Source: Trichomonas vaginalis G3
Taxonomy: Eukaryota > Parabasalia > Trichomonadida > Trichomonadidae
Assembly (NCBI RefSeq): GCF_026262505.1
Contig: NC_067205.1
Coordinates: 22,973,585-23,037,584, forward strand
DNA: 64,000 bases
Reading direction: 5' to 3'
Shown here: piece after piece, positions 31,105 to 40,900 of the stretch
Numbering within the stretch: position 1 is the first letter of the stretch
Layout: every line of letters begins with the position of its first letter
Position numbers and translations under genes: made by a program
Notes under the pieces: generated by a model
What the model saw: only the letters and a program-made list of their open reading frames with translations
Databases searched by the model: none
What the model was told of the DNA's origin: nothing

Positions 31105-32733
31105 ATGGAGGGTAAAGAGGAAAACCTTGAAACTCAACCAGATCTGAACAAATATATATCCAATTTATTAGTTACGGGAGACAAGATAACAGAAAAGAGA
31201 ACACAGAAACTTTCTTTATTCGAAGAACAAAATCAGATTTTTATAGCAAAAGTGAAGGTAGAAGGTGATGCAAGTGCATACATTCTTAAAAATTTCGAGG
31301 AATTTTCAACTAAAAAATCGATTCTTTCATTCCTTTCATTTCCATTTTATAAAGATTGCGTGTTTTTTGAAACAAACGACAAAGAACAATTCGAGATAGA
31401 TTTTTCTAAGAATCCATTCGAATATGTCGACAAAGATTGGTTTAATCAGAGATTTTGCAATTTTCCAGAAAGCCATTACATAGATATTAAAGATAGAGTA
31501 TATGGAAAGTATACAAATCCTCCATACGACGAAGATACCTGTGAAGTTTTATGTTTTAGCCCAGATTTGAAGCGCGCCATAATTCGAATTCTACCAAGGC
31601 TTTCAATTCCAAGCCTAAATATAACGCCAGATAAACAAATGCCTCTTGATGTCAAATTTCTCCGTAAAAACAAGATAAAATATTTAAATGCAGAAGTTCC
31701 AACTTCATTTGATTCGATGTATTCATGCAATGGAATGATATTTCAAGATAGTTACTTTGTAAATCCAACGGCAATAATGAAAGTTGATGCATCAACCCTT
31801 AAAATATACGGCCGCTTTGATTTAGAAGAAATTAAGAAGTTAGAACCCCCATTACGACCTCATTTAAGTAAATTTACAGAACCAAAGAAACCAGCACCAT
31901 TTAGAGCAGGTGAACATCTTGCAAGACAAAAGAAAGAAAAAGAGAAAAAAGAAAAATTAGCAAATGATGAAGCAAACGACACAGAAAACAAAGAAGAAAC
32001 AGAAAATGATGAAAAGGTTGATGCTCCAATTCCTCAAATAGCAGAAACTATGAATGAAAATTCAGAATCCGAAAATAATGAAGAAAAACCACAGAAACAA
32101 TCTCATAAATCAAGGAAACGTAAAAAATCAGATAAAGTTGCTAATTCAACTTCATCGTCACAGAAATCAAAACCGAAATCTGACCATACTGAAAAGAAAA
32201 CATCAGGAACAAAGATCCAACAAAAAGTATATCAAGAAATTATGAATACTATTGAAACTCCATTTAATTGTTCAGTTTTGCAACAAAAAGAAAGAGCAAA
32301 ATCTGATATTGCTTTGCCATACGAGATTAGATTTAATCATGAGTATAAAACCATTACCCCTGAACTGTATTCACTTGTTGAACTCCCTACAAACGAATTT
32401 GCTGTTGTTACTAACGTAGATTCGGAAAAAGAACTCATAAATTGTCTTCTTTTTATAAATAGAACGGTTGCGGTTCCCACAGATTGTGAACTTCCTTTAT
32501 CCAAAGACGATAACACAGTCCACGATAGAAGAGGACTTAGAGTTTTCCCTGGAGATGTTGTTCAAATACAATGTGGTGATTACAAAGGTTTTATGGGGAC
32601 AGTAACCCATACAAAGTGTAATAGAGTGTTTGCTCTATTCTCTGCTGGTGGAAATACATCAGGAATTCATTTGTTTGCTAGTGGCCGAGAGATCGATTTA
32701 ATCGAAGATGATATGGGCCCTATAGATGTGTAA
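31105..32733 (+). CDS. SPT5: Transcription elongation factor Spt5-like protein (DSIF subunit)
   Basis: 542 residues. Spt5 with Spt4 forms DSIF, which binds RNA polymerase II and controls elongation. An NGN-like region lies at about 45-125, then a KOW1-like segment (VYGKYTNPPYDED followed by AIIRILPRLSIPSL) that matches the Spt5 pattern of basic IP-R stretches. About 210-255 corresponds to the region after KOW1 in Spt5 (SCNGMIFQDSYFVN, then VDASTLKIYGRFDLEE). A lysine/glutamate-rich low-complexity linker (about 270-375) follows. A clear C-terminal KOW domain (about 475-535) reads FPGDVVQIQCGDYKGFMGTV. The protein is about half the length of yeast or human Spt5. It lacks the acidic N-terminus, some KOWs and the phospho-repeat C-terminal region. 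Assignment rests on domain order; a nuclear KOW protein of other kind is the alternative. Confidence 0.72.
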   Translation: MEGKEENLETQPDLNKYISNLLVTGDKITEKRTQKLSLFEEQNQIFIAKVKVEGDASAYILKNFEEFSTKKSILSFLSFPFYKDCVFFETNDKEQFEIDFSKNPFEYVDKDWFNQRFCNFPESHYIDIKDRVYGKYTNPPYDEDTCEVLCFSPDLKRAIIRILPRLSIPSLNITPDKQMPLDVKFLRKNKIKYLNAEVPTSFDSMYSCNGMIFQDSYFVNPTAIMKVDASTLKIYGRFDLEEIKKLEPPLRPHLSKFTEPKKPAPFRAGEHLARQKKEKEKKEKLANDEANDTENKEETENDEKVDAPIPQIAETMNENSESENNEEKPQKQSHKSRKRKKSDKVANSTSSSQKSKPKSDHTEKKTSGTKIQQKVYQEIMNTIETPFNCSVLQQKERAKSDIALPYEIRFNHEYKTITPELYSLVELPTNEFAVVTNVDSEKELINCLLFINRTVAVPTDCELPLSKDDNTVHDRRGLRVFPGDVVQIQCGDYKGFMGTVTHTKCNRVFALFSAGGNTSGIHLFASGREIDLIEDDMGPIDV

Positions 32734-33181
32734 ATAGAATAAAATATTATATATTATCATAATGCTTGTGAACTATGCTGCTTCTTTTAATATTTTTGAA
32801 CCAAATAATTTTTCATTTTTTTAAAACAATGAATATCTTTTGTATATTTTATAACTTTTGCTACATATAGTTTAAATTCATGATTTTAAACCCGTTGATC
32901 GCGTATTTAATACTCAACTAGTAATTGCAGATAATATCAAAGTTGAAACCTAAAATATTCTTAAATAAATAAGTTAGAAGGCATATCATATTGATGTAAA
33001 GGGAAATTACTGTTTCTTCATGATAAAATTGCGAAATTCAATTTTGATATTTTTCAAAAAACGAATACATGAGAGGTAAATTTGTTAAACACTGTTATGA
33101 TAGGAGTAGAAAAGATAGATTACATTAGATTTTAGTAAATAAACAACAACAAAAACAATCATGTATTTCGTTTGCAGATTA
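32734..33181. other. Intergenic region between convergent genes
   Basis: About 450 bp of AT-rich sequence between the stops of the Spt5-like gene and the leftward pseudokinase gene. No gene, hairpin or repeat is seen. Confidence 0.65.
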
Positions 33182-34003
33182 TTATATCATTCTTCCACAT
33201 TTAATGGCAATAGGCTTCATGTTGAAGTTAATGGCTACAGGAGTGGCGCTGGGATTCAACGACACACTATTTCTGTTTTTCCTATAAGGAGGTACATGCT
33301 TAAAGGCTTGACATTGTAGGATGTCAAAAATTGATGACTCTTCTGTAAAGTTCAAGCAGCGTCGAATTAAGTCTTTTACCTCTCCAGAAATTTTTCTTGG
33401 AAAGGTAATATTATTTACGAAAGCATTTATATCTGAAAGCTGGTCACGAGGAATGAACCCATGTGAGTCTTGTGTTACACCACTGATCATATAATAAAAT
33501 ATCTGTCCAAGCATAAATACATCATTTGAAGATTTGTAATTTGACACTAACTCCATTTCGCGAATATCACACATTCTTATCCTATTATGCTTATCAACAA
33601 GATAGTTTGCGGGGAGTATATTCTTAAAGAAAATCCTCTTCATATGGAAAAAGTTTAAGGATTCGAGCATGCTTTGAGCATAATTAAGGAACATGTTTTC
33701 TTGTAACGGCCCATGTCTTTTGACTATATCAGCAATATTATCTTGTATAAAATCAACAAGATAATAGTAATAGATTCCATAACTCCAGTATCTGTATTTA
33801 TTAATAATATTAGGATGGTATAACTTCATGCGCTCTTCAAAAACATCTTTGCTAAATACTGACTGGCTTATTCTTTTTAGAAGATACGGTTCCTTATATG
33901 TTTTCCAGGAGACTTTAAAGCAGGTGATGGTATCTGTTGCTTCCACAACTTCGATCAAACTTATTTGTTCTCTTTCCATGAGCTCACGATCAGAAGAATT
34001 CAT
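33182..34003 (-). CDS. Protein kinase-like protein, predicted pseudokinase
   Basis: 273 residues from the ATG at 34003. A compact kinase domain fills the protein. The VAIK lysine is kept (LLKR, K43), but there is no glycine-rich loop. The HRDxKxxN catalytic loop reads FFKNILPANYL (about 125-135), so the catalytic Asp is replaced. DFG reads CDIRE (D146), keeping Asp but losing Gly. The APE region and later helices (DVFMLGQIFYYMISG, LIRRCLNF) are kinase-like, with a short basic tail. The fold is probably that of a CAMK/ULK-type kinase, able to bind partners or nucleotide but not expected to transfer phosphate. Trichomonads have many such kinases. The partner is unknown. Confidence 0.8.
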   Translation of the reverse strand: MNSSDRELMEREQISLIEVVEATDTITCFKVSWKTYKEPYLLKRISQSVFSKDVFEERMKLYHPNIINKYRYWSYGIYYYYLVDFIQDNIADIVKRHGPLQENMFLNYAQSMLESLNFFHMKRIFFKNILPANYLVDKHNRIRMCDIREMELVSNYKSSNDVFMLGQIFYYMISGVTQDSHGFIPRDQLSDINAFVNNITFPRKISGEVKDLIRRCLNFTEESSIFDILQCQAFKHVPPYRKNRNSVSLNPSATPVAINFNMKPIAIKCGRMI

Positions 34004-35216
34004 CAATTATCAATGTTTGTGAACTATTGAATTTATTGAATTGATCAACGATGTTGCATGTTTATTAATGAATTTTGGCTATTCAATGTGTAAGTTAAAA
34101 TTATTATTCCTAATTGTGCAAGATTCTTTTGAAATTAATTGAATACTTTGAAAAGTTAAAATTAATGTTAATAAGGAATACATTATCTAATGACTTTTCC
34201 AAAAAATTGAGTTCCGCTTCAAAAAAGAAGATTTTGGAATTATGTAATAAATATTAAAATAAACCAAAGTTAAACTACTCAAAAATTAATTTTTGGATTG
34301 AAAGGTATAAGATTGAAATAAGAGATTGAAAAAAGCCAGCCGCTACTAAAATGGAATTCGATTGCTTGTTATATATTTAGAAGATTTCATGAATAAAAAA
34401 TCACAAACAGTTTTGAACAGCATTCAAAACAAATTGACAACATTTTTTGAATAAAAAGAAAGCATTCAATTGAAAAATTTTTCATTAGTCTGGAATTTAA
34501 TAATATCAATATTTGCTTGATTTTTTTGATTTGAGATCATATTCAAAAATTTGAATTACCCACCCATTTGATTATTCTCCCAAATATTTTCTACAAATGA
34601 TCATTATAATTTGTTTAATTAGTGCCACTTGAAATATTCCTTCATTTGAATTTTTTAACGTGCTTTATTCACGATGAATACATTCAAAATTGATTTCCTC
34701 TTTATTACTATAATAATAGATTCATAACTACTTATTTCTTTATTATTTTATAATTGGTCAATTCTGTTTTTTGGAAGTTATGCCATGTCAAATCATTTCA
34801 TGATGCTAACATGAATGAGAATATTATACTTACTTAAAATGCAACTTTATACTTAATAAATTTCATATCTCAGATATTTGAGCAAATTGATTTGAATATT
34901 TTATGCACAGTAAGGTTATATTTTCTTTTTCCATCATCTAGAATGGTATCTACTTTCTCTTTTTAGCTCTCTTGATTTTAATTTAAATTCTCTATTTTTG
35001 ATAATCTTTGTACATCACAGTACATTCAAAATTGCAAGTGAATGCTAAGAATGACTACATCTCCTTTCATTTAACTCATTTTTTAGTAAAATATTTTTTT
35101 TTTAATATAACTATATTTTATTCCAATATATACAAATATTATAAATCATCTGATGAAGTAATTTAAAAAATATTATCATCAGCAACTTGTTTCTCATCAA
35201 AATTAAATAAATTTCT
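34004..35216. other. AT-rich intergenic region, no gene seen
   Basis: About 1.2 kb, AT-rich, between two leftward genes. It should contain the promoter of the pseudokinase gene. No motif, repeat or RNA is recognised. Confidence 0.65.
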
Positions 35217-36458
35217 TCAATTTCCAGTTACAACATTATAAGTACAAGCGATAGTTGCAGCAACAGATATAATTATAACAATCACACAAATAACTATATT
35301 ATACCATCTCTTTTCTGTCACATTCTTCAAATAAAATACGCATGGCATTGTAAAAACGAAACCAGGCGTAAGTAATCCACCAACAAGGTCGAAGAAGAAT
35401 ACAATGTTGTTGGAGATACATGCGCATGCTGTAGCTAATAACGTGATAAGAGCTCCTGTAACATTCCATGTTAAAGTACTGACTTCCTTATTACCATACA
35501 GCATATCAAGGATAGCGTATCTTGTTGGAAAGACCATCATTGGCCCTCCAAGAATGAGGATGACGATAACTCCGAAAATTGTCACTTTTGTGAACCAATT
35601 ATCCAAAGGATAATATTCCAAAGCAGCACCAGCACCTAATTTATCGAACAAGTGCAAGTAAGCGAAAATACCAAACGCGTTGTAAAGAATGAAAGAAATG
35701 AGTACAACAAGTCCTGAAAGTAGTTTTCCGCGATATGGATAAGGATCTTTAAGAATTCTGAGAGATTGGAAGATGTTGCAGTGACAATCATATGCCATTG
35801 ACATAATACCGAATGTTGAAATGAATATTTTGCCTATCTTGAAGTAAACAATTTTTTCTGGAGTAAATCCTTCATCATGGATGCCTTTTATGAGCCAATA
35901 TAATGAGAAAACAATGAGCCAGAGTATAAAGAATACGGCGATGCCTGACCAGCTCTCTAAGTGCTTTAAACTCTTGAAAATTGTTAATGGATAAATTAAA
36001 ACTATTGCGCAGAGGAAATTCCAAAATGCGGGTACATCCCACGGCTTTCCCTTCAATGGGACGAGATGTTTAACTAAACGCCCGATCCATAAAACGTAAA
36101 TAATGACAGTTCCGAATAAACAGAGTGTTATCCAAATATTCATGATCCAATTGTATTTACGACCAAATGTGATTGTGAAAAGATGTGAGTAATCACGAGC
36201 TTTTGTTTCTCTGGCGCAATCAATTAACATCCAAAGTGACCAAAGCGAAATTACGCCTAATGCAAAAGAAGTTGTGATGCATAATGCTAATCCACACTTG
36301 TAACAATATGGAATTAAAAGAGTACCAGAGCCAATCGTAGTATTTAATAATAAAATTAAAACTCCAAATAGTGTTGAACGTCCTGGTGGCTCTTCATTCT
36401 CTTCTTGACTTATTGATACTAAATCTGTTGTATATAACTGCGTATCTTCCTTTAACAT
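35217..36458 (-). CDS. Amino acid transporter (AAAP/SLC38 family)
   Basis: 413 residues with about eleven membrane spans. The first span carries the family signature NTTIGSGTLLIPYCYKCG (about 34-51), matching the unwound TM1 of amino acid/auxin permeases that contacts the substrate. The acidic, non-membrane N-terminus (about 1-28) and charged loops after the first pairs of helices also fit. Members of this family move neutral or cationic amino acids with protons or sodium across plasma or lysosomal membranes; substrate cannot be told from sequence. The start is chosen at 36458, with an AAAAGTGAC motif on the coding strand about 21 bp upstream. Length is normal for the family. Confidence 0.9.
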   Translation of the reverse strand: MLKEDTQLYTTDLVSISQEENEEPPGRSTLFGVLILLLNTTIGSGTLLIPYCYKCGLALCITTSFALGVISLWSLWMLIDCARETKARDYSHLFTITFGRKYNWIMNIWITLCLFGTVIIYVLWIGRLVKHLVPLKGKPWDVPAFWNFLCAIVLIYPLTIFKSLKHLESWSGIAVFFILWLIVFSLYWLIKGIHDEGFTPEKIVYFKIGKIFISTFGIMSMAYDCHCNIFQSLRILKDPYPYRGKLLSGLVVLISFILYNAFGIFAYLHLFDKLGAGAALEYYPLDNWFTKVTIFGVIVILILGGPMMVFPTRYAILDMLYGNKEVSTLTWNVTGALITLLATACACISNNIVFFFDLVGGLLTPGFVFTMPCVFYLKNVTEKRWYNIVICVIVIIISVAATIACTYNVVTGN

Positions 36459-36478
36459 CTCGAAAATGAAATCTCTTG

Positions 36479-36487
36479 GTCACTTTT
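36479..36487 (-). promoter_or_regulatory. AAAAGTGAC motif upstream of the transporter gene
   Basis: AAAAGTGAC on the minus strand, 20 bp before the ATG at 36458. The same 9-mer is close to several other start codons in the window, and is far commoner than its base composition predicts. A role as a transcription start or regulator site is inferred. Confidence 0.45.
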
Positions 36488-37300
36488 CGAACGATGGAGA
36501 AAAATTTTATTTCGATCAGGACCCGAATATTAAGAGATATGTCAGAGATTTGGATATCAGACATTCATAAACAAGGCTTTATCTTAAGAAAATATCCGAA
36601 AATTCAAAATTGAATTTCAATTACAACGAACGGAATGATATATTTAGAAATAGTCCTAGAAAGCTATAAATATCGAAAGCCTGAAATAAGTTCATGTTTC
36701 TTTTTATATTTTGACTGCAGGTTGAAAAGGAGTCATTCCATTACTGTCTTTTTCCTTGATTTATGCAATATTTTATGTCAAACATTTAGATGAAGTTACA
36801 TTCCTTTATATTACAAAGAGGAGAACATCTCATTCCGCCTACACCAAACAAAATAATATTATTAATGAAGTAGTAAATGAATTTAAACTAAGCATTTAAA
36901 TTTTCAACTATTGTTCAAAAGAACAAAGATGATTGAAATATTATAATGTGTTCTGATGATTTCTATATGAAAAATTTGTGAGAGAAAGCTTTGGGACTGT
37001 GTTTAAATCAAGTAAAACATTTGTTACTCAGACAAAGACAAGAGAAGATAATATTGCAAATAGATTAATAAATAACAATATAGATTTGGAAATATAGTTA
37101 TAGAGACTATATAGGTATCGTAATGAGGAATATCTTGACCATATTCAATATATGTATATTAATTTCAATATGCGAACGTGCCGATATATTTATGGAGTTT
37201 TAAATGTCATCATATCCACACATTCAATCTAATATACTCATTGCAGTGTTTTTGAGATATAAGAAACATGTTTGTTGACACATGATAAAAAAATGAGATA

Positions 37301-37310
37301 AAAAGTGACA
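37301..37310 (+). promoter_or_regulatory. AAAAGTGACA motif upstream of the nucleoplasmin-like gene
   Basis: AAAAGTGACA ends 8 bp before the ATG at 37319. The spacing is the same as for AAAAGTGTC before the gene at 40126. It lies where a trichomonad initiator would be expected. Confidence 0.5.
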
Positions 37311-37318
37311 AATAAAAT

Positions 37319-37783
37319 ATGTCTGAGGAAATTGATCCCTCTCATTCAGGATTCTGGGGACAAGTAGTTCCAGCTGGCGAAACAGTAAATCTTGATATGC
37401 CATCTCAGTGCACATTAACGATCACTCAAGCAGTTATCCCAGATGTAACAAAAGAAACAGAAAAGGGCCCAGTTAGACTTTTCGCCACCGTTAAAACTTT
37501 AATTCCTGATGATGAAGAAGAGGAAAAGCCAAATGCCGAAGAAACAGATTTGAAATACACCGAATCTGAACTCTTACTCGCAACATTGCAGCCATTTACA
37601 TCAGAAACAGTATCTCTAAATCACTTGTTCTCTCCACTTAACATAGTTAAGCTCCAAAACAAAGGAAAACTCGATATACATTTATCCGGTGTTGTTGAAT
37701 ACTTGGAAAATGAGGAAGAAGAAGATGCCGAAGAAGAAAAAGGAGAAGCAAAGGAAGAGAAAGAAGAAAAAGCCGAAAATTAA
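37319..37783 (+). CDS. Nucleoplasmin-like histone chaperone
   Basis: 154 residues. The N-terminal core (about 10-115) matches the nucleoplasmin-like fold shared by nucleophosmin, HD2-type proteins and FKBP39/46. It has the opening GFWGQVVPAGETVNLD, a strand LTITQAVIP, LLATLQP in the middle and the closing IHLSGVVEYL. An acidic loop (DDEEEEKPNAEE, about 63-74) and a Glu/Lys-rich C-terminal tail (about 120-154) supply the histone-binding acidic tracts typical of this family. The core usually forms pentamers in the nucleus. There is no FKBP domain. Upstream is a close AAAAGTGACA motif. Confidence 0.78.
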   Translation: MSEEIDPSHSGFWGQVVPAGETVNLDMPSQCTLTITQAVIPDVTKETEKGPVRLFATVKTLIPDDEEEEKPNAEETDLKYTESELLLATLQPFTSETVSLNHLFSPLNIVKLQNKGKLDIHLSGVVEYLENEEEEDAEEEKGEAKEEKEEKAEN

Positions 37784-38022
37784 TTCATTTTTTTTTTCCA
37801 AACAGGAAATGTTTAAATATCATCATTACTAAGATATACCAATGTATTTTTACTAATATTTTTATTACAAATGATTTAATATTTCTGATAAAATTTTTAT
37901 TATTCATTAATTTCAAAAATAACTTATTGTAACCACATGATGATGCTATTTCAAGCCATAGGTTACTTTCATTTATAAAAAATTGAATTAGATTTTATAA
38001 TCTAATATTATTAAACAAATCT

Positions 38023-38973
38023 TTATTTTAAGATATTCATTAAATCGTTGTGCTGCTTTTCAAGGTTATCCTGATATGCTTGTATTTGATTTGAGACTTG
38101 TTGGATGTATTGCATCACATCATTTGACAGTCCTTTATTTCCGCTTGAACTGTTCTTAATTTTCTGAATACCTTCTTTCTGAACTGTATGAATTTCATCA
38201 AGGAACAAATTGATCTCATTCTGGTTATCGAGAATTGATGGAATATCATATTTCGAATTGTATCCAAATGATGAAACAATAGTTGATGTAAGATCGTTAA
38301 TAATAGATATCAAAGTCTTTTGGTTTTCTAATAACTTCTTATTAGTTTCTTGAAGATCCTCAATTTCATCAACATTATCACTAGATTGAAGACTATCTTT
38401 ATTGTCATCTTGGAATGTAGCACTATCTGAGTTATTGATATGAGTTTCAGTATTGTCTTCCTCTTCAAATTCTTCTTCTTCGTCAGAAACTAATTTTGAT
38501 TTTGGGATTAAAGATTCGGTTTCAATTGAACTGCTTTTACTTGGTTCTGAAATAGGAGAAACAGCGAAGGCACTGGATTCTGGTAACCTTTTAGGTGTAA
38601 AATTGGAAATTGAATGTGTATCTTCAGAGATTGGGGAATATTCAAATTTGCTGCCGATGATAAGGCCAGAATCTGATGTTTCAGGAAGTTTTTGTGATTT
38701 TTCAGTTGAATTGACGAGAATCTTTCTTGATTTTACAATTGGAGTTATATTTTTTGATGTTACTGCTTCAGTCCCTTCAATAAATCTATTTCTTCCTGTG
38801 AATGTAACAGATTTAGGGACATAGTTTTGGTTATTTTGATTTTTATTGATTGGGGTGGCTGTAGCTGTTGCTGTTGACGGAATAAACGAGAAACTTGAAT
38901 TTTCTGCAGAAGGTGATCCTGATTTTTTGCTTGATGATCGGCTGGAAGAACGAGATGGTGAAGATTTTTGCAT
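38023..38973 (-). CDS. Serine-rich protein with C-terminal coiled coil
   Basis: 316 residues; family not recognised. The N-terminus is a serine/arginine-rich basic tract (SSPSRSSSRSSSKKSGSPS) followed by about 130 disordered residues with many SP and TP sites. An acidic stretch (DEEEEFEEEDNTE, about 167-180) precedes a coiled-coil C-terminus (about 205-316; DNVDEIEDLQETNKKLLENQ). The build suggests a phospho-regulated scaffold of cytoskeleton or nucleus, but nothing in the sequence decides this. It reads leftwards, tail to tail with the nucleoplasmin-like gene. Confidence 0.7.
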   Translation of the reverse strand: MQKSSPSRSSSRSSSKKSGSPSAENSSFSFIPSTATATATPINKNQNNQNYVPKSVTFTGRNRFIEGTEAVTSKNITPIVKSRKILVNSTEKSQKLPETSDSGLIIGSKFEYSPISEDTHSISNFTPKRLPESSAFAVSPISEPSKSSSIETESLIPKSKLVSDEEEEFEEEDNTETHINNSDSATFQDDNKDSLQSSDNVDEIEDLQETNKKLLENQKTLISIINDLTSTIVSSFGYNSKYDIPSILDNQNEINLFLDEIHTVQKEGIQKIKNSSSGNKGLSNDVMQYIQQVSNQIQAYQDNLEKQHNDLMNILK

Positions 38974-39376
38974 GAAATGAAATTAATAAACGTGCACATT
39001 TTTTTCCTGATGAAGCTAGAATCACTTTCTACTAAACAAATTTCTGCCACAAAAACCATTGACAGAAACCATATATAATGTGTATATGCAAGGGACTGAG
39101 TTTAGAGAAAATTGTCCTGAATTATATAATTATCTATTGAATACTCCGATCTAAGTATAACGAGACATTATTTAAAAGTGATGTCTTATGATGTTTGCCA
39201 CCTTTCACTATAATATTCTTCTTATTTCATAATATTTGTTTCGATAAATTGATTTCTCGTTATTGTAGGCAAACTTTGCCAAACATTTAATAAATATAAA
39301 CAATATGATTGTGTTAATAACTACATTTATTTCAAACAAGTATATCAAAAAGATATAAAAATGAAATCTATAATTT
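38974..39376. other. Intergenic region between two leftward genes
   Basis: About 400 bp, AT-rich, between the start of the serine-rich gene and the stop of the Rab gene. No further feature is seen. Confidence 0.6.
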
Positions 39377-39934
39377 TCAACAGCAGCCCTGCTTCTTTTC
39401 CTTAGGTTCCTCTCGTTTTGTATCTGACACGTGTTGAGCGCAAATTGCGCCAACATATTCAAATAATGATAAAATTCCTTGTTCTGTTGCTGCTGACGTT
39501 ATAAATATGTCTAAACCATGTTCTAAAGCCCAAATTTTAGCTTCTTCTGGATCAACAATAATTGGATCCTTATCGCATTTATTTCCTGCAATTACAACAG
39601 GAATTTCTGGTGGAGTATTGTTATGAAATATGTCTAACCAATCTGAAATTGCATTAAAAGAATCCGGATCTGTAAGTGAAAATACTATAATACAGCATAC
39701 AACTTCCCGAAAATACAATGGCACAATATTTCTAAACATTTCTTGACCAGCAGTATCCCATACAATATATTTTACTACTTTATTGTTAACCTGAACAGTG
39801 ACAGTAGAAACACCAGCCCCAACTGTTGGAGCATTTAGTAAATCAAATTCTCCAAGTGCAATCCTTTGTACCATTGATGTTTTTCCAACCCCTGAGTTGC
39901 CAATTACAACAACACGAGGCAAATTATTCTGCAT
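39377..39934 (-). CDS. Rab-family small GTPase
   Basis: 185 residues from the ATG at 39934 (MQNNLPRVVVIGNSGVGKT). I prefer this start because the longer frame upstream has no ATG and the G domain begins here. All nucleotide-binding motifs are intact: GNSGVGKT (P-loop), the switch I Thr in APTVGAG, WDTAGQE (switch II), GNKCDKD (NKxD) and TSAATE (G5). The C-terminus is basic and ends in GCC, a double-cysteine geranylgeranylation signal of Rabs. The switch region TVGAGVSTVTV is nearest in type to Rab5/Rab-like proteins of trichomonads. It regulates vesicle traffic on a membrane that cannot be told from sequence. It is transcribed divergently from the gene at 40126. Confidence 0.92.
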   Translation of the reverse strand: MQNNLPRVVVIGNSGVGKTSMVQRIALGEFDLLNAPTVGAGVSTVTVQVNNKVVKYIVWDTAGQEMFRNIVPLYFREVVCCIIVFSLTDPDSFNAISDWLDIFHNNTPPEIPVVIAGNKCDKDPIIVDPEEAKIWALEHGLDIFITSAATEQGILSLFEYVGAICAQHVSDTKREEPKEKKQGCC

Positions 39935-40108
39935 ATAGAAAAAAATTATATTTTCATAATTTATTCCGTGATTATCAGAAATTTTGCTCAAATTTGAATT
40001 TCCTTCGGAAACACTATAAAAAACATTTTTTATATTTCATATCTCATAACTTTAAATATTTGTTCTATTGCCAATTTGTTAACAATTGCAAAAACCAATT
40101 TAATCAAA

Positions 40109-40117
40109 AAAAGTGTC
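40109..40117 (+). promoter_or_regulatory. AAAAGTGTC motif upstream of the small coiled-coil gene
   Basis: It ends 8 bp before the ATG at 40126, the same spacing as AAAAGTGACA before 37319. A one-base variant of the recurring 9-mer. Confidence 0.45.
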
Positions 40118-40125
40118 ATAAATAA

Positions 40126-40458
40126 ATGATTGATGATGATCCACGTGAAACTGCTGCTATAATGAAATGGAATTGTGCACTGTACATCAAGAGGAAAAAT
40201 AGAGTTCTAAAATTTAAAATATTCAAAAATTGGAAAAATTTATTGACTATTTCAAGCACAGTATCTCCTGTTGTTAACAAAAGTGCTACACTCCAAATTA
40301 ACGAAAAGAAGCAAACGAATAAAAAACTGCAGGAAGAACTTAATCAACTTATTGATGAACAAAAACAACTTGAAGTAGTATCAAGCCAGCTGAAATCAGT
40401 TCTCTCTCAGAAATTACAGACTTCTCAAACTAATTCTTTCTCAAAGATTACAAAATGA
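40126..40458 (+). CDS. Small basic coiled-coil protein
   Basis: 110 residues; family not recognised. The N-terminal half is basic and aromatic (KWNCALYIKRKNRVLKFKIF). The C-terminal half is a strong coiled coil (KKLQEELNQLIDEQKQLEVV, about 68-87). The start is supported by the close upstream AAAAGTGTC motif and by an in-frame ATG at the beginning of an uninterrupted frame. It lies about 190 bp from the divergent Rab gene. It could be a subunit of a larger complex; nothing more can be said. Confidence 0.6.
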   Translation: MIDDDPRETAAIMKWNCALYIKRKNRVLKFKIFKNWKNLLTISSTVSPVVNKSATLQINEKKQTNKKLQEELNQLIDEQKQLEVVSSQLKSVLSQKLQTSQTNSFSKITK

Positions 40459-40900
40459 TGAAATCAAAACTTTATCGTTTACAATTATACGGAAACATTT
40501 CAAGATAAACTAATGTTAATATAGTTTCCGAATACCCTTTCAAATGACTGTTGTTATTATTTAATTCTAATAAAAAATACTCTTGTATGTTTTAATCAAA
40601 TAATAAATCAACCACTATTTCTGCAAAACAGTCAAATAACATCAAAAATATTAAAAGTTGCTTGATTTTTCAATACCTTGTCGTATTTGGCTCAAAATAA
40701 TTCTGTTTTATCTGTTATTCCATTTAAAATCTATATATTTGCTGATATATGAGGAACATCATTGCGTCTGAAATAGATATTTATTTGAAAGCTTTTGAAA
40801 ACCAGAAATTTGTGAATAATTTTTCAAATTCGATTTTTTGGCATAAGTTTCTCAGTAAAATAAATACATCAAAGTTCGTAGAAGAAAATTTATTCTGCTT
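40459..40900. other. Intergenic region between convergent genes
   Basis: About 440 bp, AT-rich, no gene, hairpin or repeat recognised. Confidence 0.6.

Larger units (their letters stand above)
36459..37318. other. Divergent promoter region
   Basis: About 860 bp between the leftward amino-acid transporter and the rightward nucleoplasmin-like gene. Both edges carry an AAAAGTGAC motif on the coding strand of the adjacent gene. The centre is AT-rich without other features. Confidence 0.65.
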
